Shown here piece by piece: positions 27,651 through 34,615 of a DNA stretch of 34,955 nucleotides. The DNA lies in NCBI GenBank assembly GCA_964505935.1, contig CAZDKX010000012.1:1-34955 (forward strand), written 5' to 3'. Numbering within the stretch: the stretch's first letter is position 1; every line of letters starts with the position of its first letter. The position numbers were made by a program, and so were the translations under genes. The DNA comes from JADGQM01 sp964505935. Lineage in GTDB: Bacteria > Desulfobacterota > Syntrophobacteria > Syntrophobacterales > Syntrophobacteraceae. A model generated the notes under the pieces. The model saw only the letters and a list, made by a program, of their open reading frames with translations. It had not been told where the DNA came from and ran no database searches.

Positions 27651-28919
27651 ATGAATACCCAACTCGATTATGCGAAAGCGGGAATGGTTACGGAAGAGAT
27701 GCGACTGGCGGTTGCCGGCGAGCCCATGACGGCTGAGGCGCTGCGCGACCTCATTGCTGCGGGTCGTGCCGTGCTGCCCAAGAATCGCAACCATGCTTTC
27801 CCTCTCCTGAGGGCCATCGGCCAGGGGATGAAGACCAAAGTCAACGCCAACTTGGGGACGAGTGGCGAATGCTGCAGCATGGAAATGGAAACCGAAAAGC
27901 TCAAAGCGGCCCTGGATGCCAAAACGGACTCGATCATGGACCTTTCCACGGGCGGTGATCTGGCCGAGTTTCGCCGGTTCTTTCTCGAACAATCGCCGGT
28001 GATGGTGGGGGCCGTGCCCATCTACACCCTGGCCACTGAAATGATGTTTAAGCACCAGGCACTGGACGAGATGGACGCGGATCAGTTCCTGAGGAGCATC
28101 GAAAAGCAATGCCGGGAAGGAATTGACTATATTACGGTCCACTGCGGCGTCACCCAGGAAGCGGTCAAGCGGCTTGAATCCTATGAACGGATCATGCCCT
28201 GCGTGAGCCGCGGGGGGTCCATCCACATGCACTGGATGCGTAAGAACGGGAAAGAAAACCCCCTGTACGAGTACTTTGACGATCTCCTGGAAATTGCCTA
28301 CAAGTACGATGTCACGCTCAGCCTCGGGGACGGGTTCAGGCCGGGTACCATCTGCGACGCCACCGACGGGGCGCAGTTGCAGGAGTTGATGATCCTGGGA
28401 GAGCTGGCCAGGCGAGCCCGCGCACGCGGCGTCCAGGTCATGATCGAGGGGCCGGGCCATGTGCCCCTGCCTCAGATCCAGTCCAACGTGCTGCTGCAAA
28501 AGAAGCTTTGCGACGGCGCTCCTTTCTACATCCTCGGCCCCCTGCCCACGGATATCGGCGCCGGCTACGATCACATCGTGGCCGCCATTGGTGGTGCCAT
28601 CGCCGGCGCCGCCGGGGCCGACTACCTCTGTTACGTTACCCCCGCCGAACACCTTGGCCTGCCCAATGCCGAGGACGTCTATGCCGGGGTCATGGCGGCC
28701 CGCGTTGCCGGGCATGTAGCGGATGTTGCCAAGGGCCTTCCCGGCGCGATGGAGGCCGACCGCCGGATGTCCCAATGCCGTCAGAATCTGGATTGGGAGG
28801 GGATGGTTGCCGAGGCCCTGGACCCCGACCTGGTTAAACGGCGCCTGCAGGTCGCCCAGGATCGGGAAGCGTGTAGCATGTGTGGCAAACTGTGCGCGGT
28901 GAAAATCGGGCGGATGTGA
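27651..28919 (+). CDS. thiC: Phosphomethylpyrimidine synthase ThiC, short form
   Basis: A radical-SAM enzyme that rearranges 5-aminoimidazole ribotide into the pyrimidine phosphate (HMP-P) of thiamine. It is 422 aa, the short form without the extra N-terminal domain of the E. coli type. Family motifs are present: KVNANLGTS (about residue 63), DLSTGGD, SRGGSIHMHW, SLGDGFRPG, MIEGPGHVPL, LGPLPTDIGAGYDH and LCYVTPAEHLGLP. The C-terminal iron-sulphur motif is C408-x2-C411-x3-C415 (CSMCGKLC), one residue shorter than the CX2CX4C of E. coli and plant ThiC. A relative, BzaF/BzaAB, makes 5-hydroxybenzimidazole for cobamides from the same substrate. The TPP riboswitch directly upstream argues for thiamine synthesis here. 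Confidence 0.92.
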   Translation: MNTQLDYAKAGMVTEEMRLAVAGEPMTAEALRDLIAAGRAVLPKNRNHAFPLLRAIGQGMKTKVNANLGTSGECCSMEMETEKLKAALDAKTDSIMDLSTGGDLAEFRRFFLEQSPVMVGAVPIYTLATEMMFKHQALDEMDADQFLRSIEKQCREGIDYITVHCGVTQEAVKRLESYERIMPCVSRGGSIHMHWMRKNGKENPLYEYFDDLLEIAYKYDVTLSLGDGFRPGTICDATDGAQLQELMILGELARRARARGVQVMIEGPGHVPLPQIQSNVLLQKKLCDGAPFYILGPLPTDIGAGYDHIVAAIGGAIAGAAGADYLCYVTPAEHLGLPNAEDVYAGVMAARVAGHVADVAKGLPGAMEADRRMSQCRQNLDWEGMVAEALDPDLVKRRLQVAQDREACSMCGKLCAVKIGRM

Positions 28920-28920
28920 T

Positions 28921-28948
28921 GAAACTTGAAACTGGAAACTTGAAACTG
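28921..28948. repeat. Two perfect tandem copies of a 14-base unit
   Basis: GAAACTTGAAACTG occurs twice in a row directly after the thiC stop codon, and the unit is itself built from a GAAACT(T/G) submotif. It is a small simple repeat with no visible coding or hairpin role. Confidence 0.7.
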
Positions 28949-29040
28949 GCGGTGGGAAATTCGATACTGGGGACTGCAAATGTGATCTAGGAGTGACCAT
29001 CGGTCAGTTGGGGTAACCATATAATGGGGGTTATGCTGCG

Positions 29041-29634
29041 ATGATTCCACCTATCGTCTACCAGATCTTCGCGATCACCTCGTGCGTCTTGCTTATTTTC
29101 ACCATGGGCTATTACCTGGGGTACCGGAGAACGGTGGGCCGGTATGCCACTCAAAGCATAACCGACCGCGAGGAAATGCTTTCCATCGAAAAGGCGCTCA
29201 AGCGCTTTTGGGATGATGAGAAGGAAAAGCTCGAAAAGGAAAAATCGGAATTGCAGCGGCGCATCAGCTTCCTCGAGGGCAAACTGGAACAGTATCGCCA
29301 GAAGGCGGCCGGCATCGGCATGATGGGATTGCGCCGAAGCCGCCTGGCCGACATGTTTATCGGGCTCCTCATCGAAAACGAGAACCTGGAAGAAAAGCTG
29401 TTCATGCAGAACCTCAAGCTCAAGCAGGAGCGCGATGAGTTCCTCGAAAACGATTTGCGCAACATCAGTTACAAGCGCATCCTGCTTTCCGAGCTGATCT
29501 CCCAGACCGAAGTGCGCCGCGAAATGGAGAAGCTCATCAACGACCGCGGCCGCTGGAAGCGCCTCGAAATCCGGCAAAAAGAGCTGGAACCGCTGAGCGC
29601 GGGTACCAATAGCGACGACGAGGACAGCGATTAG
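29041..29634 (+). CDS. Membrane-anchored coiled-coil protein of unknown function
   Basis: 197 aa. Residues about 5-28 form one transmembrane helix (YQIFAITSCVLLIFTMGYYLG) preceded by only a few residues, so the rest probably faces the cytoplasm. Residues about 43-95 (KALKRFWDDEKEKLEKEKSE and on) and about 115-175 are charged, heptad-like helices fitting a coiled coil. A glycine-methionine break (GIGMMGLRR) lies between them. The tail is acidic (SDDEDSD). The start ATG has only a weak GGGGG upstream. I do not recognise the family; similar layouts occur in small envelope or cell-division scaffold proteins, but no motif supports a specific role. Confidence 0.75.
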   Translation: MIPPIVYQIFAITSCVLLIFTMGYYLGYRRTVGRYATQSITDREEMLSIEKALKRFWDDEKEKLEKEKSELQRRISFLEGKLEQYRQKAAGIGMMGLRRSRLADMFIGLLIENENLEEKLFMQNLKLKQERDEFLENDLRNISYKRILLSELISQTEVRREMEKLINDRGRWKRLEIRQKELEPLSAGTNSDDEDSD

Positions 29635-29656
29635 CGTGTGGGGCCGTCAGCTTTGC

Positions 29657-29714
29657 AGGGTGGGCTGTGCCGACCCGCCGTGTCATTGGTGGGCACAGCC
29701 CACCCTACGTTTTT
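29657..29714. terminator. Long hairpin between convergent genes, probable bidirectional terminator or repeat element
   Basis: AGGGTGGGCTGTGCC (29657-29671) is the perfect complement of GGCACAGCCCACCCT (29692-29706), followed by ACG and five T on the plus strand. It lies between the ends of two convergent genes. Palindromes with a (T)AGGGTGGGCxxxGCCCACC core are scattered in many bacterial genomes, so it may be a dispersed repeat now serving as a terminator. Confidence 0.7.
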
Positions 29715-29728
29715 GTCAGCGGTAGCGT

Positions 29729-31144
29729 TTATTTTTGAACAGTCTCTTGGGGCGATGGCTCATCCGTTCTGATACCGGAGCAAAGGTCGAGCAGATGTGA
29801 GAGAGATTGCTCCGGTCCGGCTCGCCTGAGGCAGGCGATGATCTGCCGGTGGCTGCCGGCGGGCAACACCGGGCGGGTAAGGTCCAGGAACTTTTCGATC
29901 AGTTCATCCCAGGATAGCGGGTTCTCCGGGTCCCCTTTGGGAAACATGATTTCGGCCTTATATGTCCTGCCGCTAAAGTCCTCGATCCTGACCCAGGCCG
30001 GCCACCGGCGGGGATAGAACTGATCGAGCTCAGGGTCGCGGATGCATTTCACCCTGGTCATCAAGTCCTTCACATCCTGGCTTTCCAGATTTTCCTCGAA
30101 GAATTCATCCAGAAAAGCCCGACCCTTGATGGCGGCGATGGCCGCGCCGTAGGGCATGCTGAATTGAGCGTCCACCATGGTCCGGACCTGGACCTTCGCC
30201 GCGGGCGGTGAAGCCACGATACCATACCCCGCGCTGAGTAGCCCGATGGAGATCCTGGCGATGTCGGCCACTCGCAACCGGTGCTCCTTCATGATCCGGA
30301 GCACCCCGTCAATGGGGCTCTGCATATACCGACAGCAGGCGTGAGGCTTGATGCTGGTCCGCAAGACTTCGAAAGGCTCGCCCAGGCCAGTGGTCACCTT
30401 GCCGGGATCAGCCTCGTCGGAGTAGGCCTTGAGGAAGCCGTTGCGTCCTTCGAGGATGGCCGCGGGGCCGCGAAAGCCCTCTTGGGCCAGCCTTGCCGCC
30501 ATGGTCCCGTTATGAGCCGACCAGCCGGCGTGAAACCTCTTGGTCCAGGCGCCTTCCGCCAGGTACTCCATACTGCCCGAAGCCATACTGCCGGCGATGC
30601 CCAGGGCATTCACCAGCCGGGGCTCGTCAAGGCGGAGCAGCTTCCCGGCCGCCACGGCGGCCCCGAACACCCCACAGGTGCCCGTGGGATGGAACCCGCG
30701 CCGGTAATGGGCCGCAGGATTGAGGGCCTTGCCGATCTTTGCCATGGCTTCATAGCCCAGCACCGCAGCCGTCATGATTTCTCCCATGCTCGCCGCCAAT
30801 TCCTGCCCGAGGGCCAGCACCGCCGGAAAAACGACTGTTCCGGGGTGAAGCGAGGCCTCATTGATCACATCGTCCAGTTCCAAGGCATGCGCCGCCGTCC
30901 CATTGACGAGCGCCGCCCAGGGTGGGCTCAAACGCTGGTTCGTGCCGATCACCACCACTGGACCCGAAGCGCCCTGGGCAAGAGCAAAGCGCAGCATGGT
31001 CTGCGTGGAATCGATCTCCTGCCCGCGGAGCGCCAGGCCCAGAAAATCGAGCAACAGATACCGGCAGCGGTCGACCACTTCTTCAGCAAGGTCGGTGAAG
31101 TCAATATGGCTGCAGAACGCAGCCAGTTCACGGGTAGTTCCCAT
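29729..31144 (-). CDS. MmgE/PrpD family protein (2-methylcitrate dehydratase-like)
   Basis: 471 aa from ATG 31144; an upstream extension to 31300 would add 52 residues unlike the family, and MmgE/PrpD proteins are about 450-480 aa. Family motifs: ELDDVINEASLHPGTVVFPA (the Asp pair and HPG), GFHPTGTCGVFGAA, KRFHAGWSAHNG, KPHACCRYMQSPID and a C-terminal lid domain with RVKCIRDPELDQFYP. The family includes 2-methylcitrate dehydratase, cis-aconitate decarboxylase and iminodisuccinate epimerase. All act on small di- or tricarboxylates by proton abstraction and double-bond chemistry without a metal cofactor. No prpB or prpC neighbour is present, so the substrate is open. The product is presumably a cytoplasmic homodimer. 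On the minus strand a GAAGG lies about ten bases before the start. Confidence 0.88.
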   Translation of the reverse strand: MGTTRELAAFCSHIDFTDLAEEVVDRCRYLLLDFLGLALRGQEIDSTQTMLRFALAQGASGPVVVIGTNQRLSPPWAALVNGTAAHALELDDVINEASLHPGTVVFPAVLALGQELAASMGEIMTAAVLGYEAMAKIGKALNPAAHYRRGFHPTGTCGVFGAAVAAGKLLRLDEPRLVNALGIAGSMASGSMEYLAEGAWTKRFHAGWSAHNGTMAARLAQEGFRGPAAILEGRNGFLKAYSDEADPGKVTTGLGEPFEVLRTSIKPHACCRYMQSPIDGVLRIMKEHRLRVADIARISIGLLSAGYGIVASPPAAKVQVRTMVDAQFSMPYGAAIAAIKGRAFLDEFFEENLESQDVKDLMTRVKCIRDPELDQFYPRRWPAWVRIEDFSGRTYKAEIMFPKGDPENPLSWDELIEKFLDLTRPVLPAGSHRQIIACLRRAGPEQSLSHLLDLCSGIRTDEPSPQETVQK

Positions 31145-31503
31145 AGCATTTGCCTTCGGTAGAGGGTTACCTGATGATCCTGCCGGTCTGATCGTTCTTC
31201 CCTGGCAAGACGACCCCGAGCATCGTGTTTGTGCCATGTCCCGGACCGGGTCGGGCATCGCAATGGACAGCTCGCCGCCCAGCGCCAGCTTCCGGCACAA
31301 CCCCGGCTGAGGTCAATGGTATTTGAGAAGGATGAGACGGTCAAGTGCGACACATATGGGTCCGACCCTGCCAGGACGTCAAAACCGTTAAACGGAGGGT
31401 GTGGATGAAACGTTGTTCGGGCAGGCCAGCGTCCGTCCAAGACATGAGAACTGGCGCAGATCTCTCATCTTTGGACATAGCGGTGGCTAGTCTGCAGGCA
31501 AAC
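31145..31503. other. Intergenic region between divergent genes
   Basis: This separates the minus-strand MmgE/PrpD gene from the toxin-antitoxin promoter. Open frames here (for example 31345-31530) lack ribosome binding sites and resemble no protein I know. I see no RNA gene and no clear promoter for the MmgE/PrpD gene. Confidence 0.5.
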
Positions 31504-31533
31504 TTGACACCTGACCTGTTTATGGACTAAATT
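31504..31533 (+). promoter_or_regulatory. Probable sigma-70-type promoter of the Phd/YefM-ParE operon
   Basis: TTGACA (31504-31509) is a perfect -35 box. TAAATT (31528-31533) lies 18 bases further on as a fair -10, and the antitoxin ATG follows 29 bases later. The -10 is inside the palindrome described separately. Confidence 0.55.
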
Positions 31534-31547
31534 TAGTCGTAAACAGG
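31515..31547. promoter_or_regulatory. Palindromic operator candidate of the TA operon
   Basis: CCTGTTTA (31515-31522) pairs with TAAACAGG (31540-31547) around an inner perfect palindrome, GACTAAATTTAGTC (31525-31538). It overlaps the -10 box. Phd/YefM antitoxins, alone or with their toxin, repress their own promoters through such palindromes. Confidence 0.7.
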
Positions 31548-31562
31548 AAAGGGAAACATACC

Positions 31563-31838
31563 ATGAGGCTATCCCGGCAAATCAAGCCCATCAGTTACTT
31601 GAAGGCTCACGCCGCTGAAATTGTGCGCAACCTGGGCGAGGAGCGAGAGCCACTGGTGATCACTCAAAACGGCGAGGCCAAGGCCGTCTTACAGGACATC
31701 GAAAGTTACGAACAAGCCCAGGAAACGATGGCTCTCCTCAAAATCCTCGCCCTTGGCAACCGCCAGATCGAGGAGGGGCACGTCTGCCCCACCGCTGAGG
31801 TGATCATGCGCCTGCGCCACCGACGGGAAGTGCGCTGA
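31563..31838 (+). CDS. Type II antitoxin, Phd/YefM family
   Basis: 91 aa. The N-terminal fold has the family pattern: IKPISYLKAHAAEIVRNLGEE, then PLVITQNGEAKAVLQDIESYEQ (xxxITxNGxxxAVLxxxxxYE). This part dimerises and binds the operator. The C-terminal helix (ETMALLKILALGNRQIEEG) is the usual toxin-binding tail. An AAAGGGA sequence lies about ten bases upstream of the ATG. The stop overlaps the toxin start (TGATG), so the two are translationally coupled. Palindromic operator upstream. Assignment is firm. Confidence 0.92.
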   Translation: MRLSRQIKPISYLKAHAAEIVRNLGEEREPLVITQNGEAKAVLQDIESYEQAQETMALLKILALGNRQIEEGHVCPTAEVIMRLRHRREVR

Positions 31839-32164
31839 TGCCTTTCGCAGTCATGCTGACGAACGATGCGGCCCGTGACCTCGAAGAACTATACTATTAT
31901 ATCGCTCGCGGCGATGCGCCGGAGAAAGCGGATTACGTTTTGGAGGAGATCGAGAAAGCCTTCTCCCGTCTTTCCGAATCCCCCGAGCGCGGGACATACC
32001 CGAAGGAACTCTCGTCCATGGGAATTCGGGAGTACCGTGAGATTTTTTTCAAGCCCTCCCGCATCATCTACCGGGTCGTGGACGGAAATGTTTATGTGAT
32101 GCTCATCGTCGACGGTCGTCGCGACATGCAGACGCTACTGCAGAGGCGATTGTTGGAAGGGTAA
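31838..32164 (+). CDS. Type II toxin, RelE/ParE superfamily
   Basis: 108 aa. The pattern matches ParE: LTNDAARDLEELYYYIARGDAP at the start, a long helix (ADYVLEEIEKAFSRLSESPERG), then IREYREIFFKPSRIIYRVVDGNVYVMLIVDGRRDMQTLL, the beta sheet with the (R)xxY(R)xxY(R)V and D-x-RRD motif. ParE toxins poison DNA gyrase and RelE toxins cleave mRNA; the long helical hairpin and YYYIA favour a ParE-type protein, but the target is not visible. It follows its Phd/YefM antitoxin with a four-base ATGA-type overlap. Confidence 0.9.
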   Translation: MPFAVMLTNDAARDLEELYYYIARGDAPEKADYVLEEIEKAFSRLSESPERGTYPKELSSMGIREYREIFFKPSRIIYRVVDGNVYVMLIVDGRRDMQTLLQRRLLEG

Positions 32165-32224
32165 GCGCTTTTGAGGACCACGCCCGCCAACTCGTCTCGC
32201 CCGCATACAGCAGATTGATTGGCC

Positions 32225-32266
32225 TTGCTCGGAAGTGGTGCCTTCTCGGCAAGCCTGGCCACCACT
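32225..32266 (+). promoter_or_regulatory. Two overlapping, mutually exclusive hairpins in the hutU leader
   Basis: Hairpin A: TTGC-tcg-GAAG (32225-32235) with CTTC-tcg-GCAA (32242-32252), with a symmetric three-base internal loop. Hairpin B: AGTGGTG (32234-32240) with CACCACT (32260-32266), extended by CC/GG around a bulged base. They share bases 32234-32242, so only one can form at a time. There is no T-run, so an attenuator role is only a possibility. Confidence 0.35.
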
Positions 32267-32301
32267 CAGATGCGGGTGTGAGGAGATGGTGGGTGTGACG
32301 A

Positions 32302-32307
32302 AAGGAG
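32302..32307 (+). promoter_or_regulatory. Ribosome binding site that sets the hutU start at GTG 32316
   Basis: AAGGAG ends eight bases before GTG 32316. The alternative ATG at 32286 directly abuts an AGGAG, with no usable spacing. Confidence 0.6.
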
Positions 32308-32315
32308 TGAGGACC

Positions 32316-34400
32316 GTGATCGCCAATGCTGATATCGCCAAGGCCATGGAAGTCAAGCTGGAAGCGATCTTCCCGGAATTGCCCGAGCAGAAACCGTTCG
32401 AGGAAGGGATCCGCCGGGCCCCCAAAAGAGACTTCAAACTCAGCCAGGCAGACACGGAGCTCGCCCTGAAAAACGCGCTGCGCTATGTGCCGGAAAGGTG
32501 GCACGGGGTGCTCGCCCCGGAATTCCTGGACGAGCTCACGACCACCGGGCGCGTCTACGCCTATCGGTTCCGTCCCGAGGGCCCCATCACGGGAAGACCC
32601 ATCGACCAATATCAGGGCCGTTGCCTCGAGGGCAAAGCCTTCCAGGTGATGATCGACAACAACCTCGACTTCGCCGTTGCCCTCTACCCTTACGAGCTCA
32701 CCACTTACGGCGAAACCGGGCAGGTCTGCCAGAACTGGATGCAATACCGGCTGATCAAACGCTACCTCGAGCTCCTGACGCGCGATCAGACGCTGGTGGT
32801 GGCCTCCGGCCACCCTCTCGGCGTCTTTGCATCGAGTCCGGAAGCCCCCCGGGTGATCATCACCAACAGCCTCATGGTGGGCCTTTTCGACGACCAGGAA
32901 AACTGGCACCGGGCGGCCGCCCTCGGGGTTGCCAACTACGGTCAGATGACCGCCGGCGGCTGGATGTATATCGGTCCCCAGGGGATCGTGCACGGGACCT
33001 ACAGCACCCTTCTCAACGCCTGCCGTCTGAAGCTGGGACTGGATGCAGGCCGGGACATGAGCGGCATCCTGTACGTTTCGTCGGGGCTCGGCGGGATGAG
33101 CGGGGCCCAGGGTAAGGCCGCCGCAATCGCCAACGGGGTCGGCCTCATTGCCGAGGTCGACGAATCGCGTATCCGGACGCGCCTCGAGCAGGGATGGGTC
33201 AAGCAAGTTGCTCAAGACCCCGACGCGGCGTTCGAGCTGGCCAGAGCATACCAGGCCAGAAAGGAGGGTGTCGCCCTCGCCTTTCACGGCAACATCGTGG
33301 ATCTGCTCGAATATGCGGCAGCCCACGCAGTGAACATCGACCTGCTCTCCGATCAGACTTCCTGCCATGCGGTCTACGACGGCGGCTATTGCCCTCAGGG
33401 GTTGACCTTCGCTCAGCGCACCGACATGCTGCGCACCGATCACCCCCGCTTTAAAGCATTGGTCGACCGGTCGCTGGCGAAGCACTACCAGCTCGTGAAG
33501 ACTCTTGTAGAACGGGGGGCCTACTTCTTCGACTACGGCAACAGCTTCATGAAGGCGGTCTTCGACTCCGGGATCAAGGAGATTTGCCGCAACGGCGACA
33601 ACCCGCTGGATGGCTTCATTTTTCCCTCCTACGTGGAAGACATCATGGGGCCGCTGCTGTTCGATTACGGCTACGGACCGTTCCGCTGGGTCTGCCTCAG
33701 CGGCAGGCCGGAAGACCTGGCCAGGACCGACCGGGCCGCCATGGCCTGCATCGATCCCGACCGGCGCTTTCAGGACCGCGACAACTATCTCTGGGTCAAG
33801 AACGCCGACAAGAACCGGCTGGTGGTCGGCACTCAGGCGCGCATCCTCTACCAGGACGCGCCGGGCCGCATGCACATCGCCCTCAAGTTCAATGAAATGG
33901 TCCGCAACGGCGAAATCGGCCCGGTGATGCTCGGTCGGGACCATCACGATACCGGCGGCACCGATTCCCCCTTCCGGGAAACCTCGAATATCAAAGACGG
34001 CAGCAACATCATGGCGGACATGGCGACCCAATGCTTTGCCGGCAACGCCGGGCGCGGGATGAGCCTGGTGGCTCTCCACAACGGCGGCGGCACCGGCATC
34101 GGCAATGCCATCAACGGCGGCTTCGGGCTTGTGCTCGACGGCAGCGAACGCGTTGACCGGGTGATCCGCAACGCCATCCCCTGGGATGTGATGGGCGGGG
34201 TTGCCAGAAGGGCCTGGGCCAGAAATGAGAACTCCATCCGGACGAGCATGGCCTTTAACCTGACGCACCGCGAAACAGACCATATCACCCTGCCCTATCT
34301 GGCAGATGACACCCTGGTCCATGAGCTCGTCACCGATGCCTTTGCGAAGAGGCAAGCCCGGCGCCGCGGAGACGGGGGGACAATGCCGGGTGGGGTTTGA
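32316..34400 (+). CDS. hutU: Urocanate hydratase (urocanase), long form
   Basis: Second step of histidine degradation: urocanate plus water gives imidazolonepropionate (EC 4.2.1.49), using tightly bound NAD+ as an electrophile. From GTG 32316 the product is 694 aa, longer than the approximately 555-aa B. subtilis/Pseudomonas type; a long form of about 670-690 aa occurs in some anaerobes. Core motifs: GQMTAGGWMYIGPQGIVHGT (about residue 209), the NAD-binding SGLGGMSGAQGKAA (about 256), DQTSCHAVYDGGYCPQGLT (about 343-361), FDYGNSF, YGPFRWVCLSGRPED (about 453) and a GRDHHDTGG segment. An extra N-terminal part of about 70 residues (EAIFPELPEQKPFEEGIRRAPKRDF) precedes the core. The next gene encodes glutamate formimidoyltransferase, in line with a histidine operon. 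Start choice is moderately sure. Confidence 0.93.
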   Translation: MIANADIAKAMEVKLEAIFPELPEQKPFEEGIRRAPKRDFKLSQADTELALKNALRYVPERWHGVLAPEFLDELTTTGRVYAYRFRPEGPITGRPIDQYQGRCLEGKAFQVMIDNNLDFAVALYPYELTTYGETGQVCQNWMQYRLIKRYLELLTRDQTLVVASGHPLGVFASSPEAPRVIITNSLMVGLFDDQENWHRAAALGVANYGQMTAGGWMYIGPQGIVHGTYSTLLNACRLKLGLDAGRDMSGILYVSSGLGGMSGAQGKAAAIANGVGLIAEVDESRIRTRLEQGWVKQVAQDPDAAFELARAYQARKEGVALAFHGNIVDLLEYAAAHAVNIDLLSDQTSCHAVYDGGYCPQGLTFAQRTDMLRTDHPRFKALVDRSLAKHYQLVKTLVERGAYFFDYGNSFMKAVFDSGIKEICRNGDNPLDGFIFPSYVEDIMGPLLFDYGYGPFRWVCLSGRPEDLARTDRAAMACIDPDRRFQDRDNYLWVKNADKNRLVVGTQARILYQDAPGRMHIALKFNEMVRNGEIGPVMLGRDHHDTGGTDSPFRETSNIKDGSNIMADMATQCFAGNAGRGMSLVALHNGGGTGIGNAINGGFGLVLDGSERVDRVIRNAIPWDVMGGVARRAWARNENSIRTSMAFNLTHRETDHITLPYLADDTLVHELVTDAFAKRQARRRGDGGTMPGGV

Positions 34401-34416
34401 GCGTTTCTTTGTTTAT

Positions 34417-34485
34417 CCACGAAGTCACACGAAGAAACACGAAGGAGTTGCTTCGTGCCCTTCGCGTTCTTCGTGCTCTTCGTGG
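34417..34485. repeat. Imperfect palindrome built from CACGAAG/CTTCGTG units
   Basis: Left arm: CCACGAAG, CACGAAG and CACGAAGG units from 34417. Right arm: CTTCGTGCCC, TTCTTCGTGC and CTTCGTGG ending at 34485; the outer eight bases (34417-34424 and 34478-34485) pair perfectly. It lies between hutU and the next hut gene. Repeats built on this unit occur at many sites in some genomes, so a dispersed element is likely; a T-run is lacking. Confidence 0.7.
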
Positions 34486-34615
34486 TTTGAAAAAGCGTTG
34501 AAATGAGTTCAAGATGTTCAGGGAGAATGACCGCGTTTCTTCAAGGCTATAGAAGACGAAAGGCCGGCAGTCTCCGGTAATGGCAATGGACAGCACCTGA
34601 AAGAGGAACAGCAAA

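Noticed and set aside
31145..31300. 52-residue N-terminal extension of the MmgE/PrpD protein
   Set aside because: The residues are low in family likeness, and the family starts close to MGTTRELAAF; the shorter form has the usual length.
31345..31530. 61-aa ORF upstream of the Phd/YefM gene
   Set aside because: It has no ribosome binding site and no recognisable features, and it overlaps the -35 and -10 region and the operator.
32103..34355. 750-aa minus-strand ORF opposite hutU
   Set aside because: It is a shadow frame of the GC-rich hutU gene; the plus strand encodes an unmistakable urocanase.
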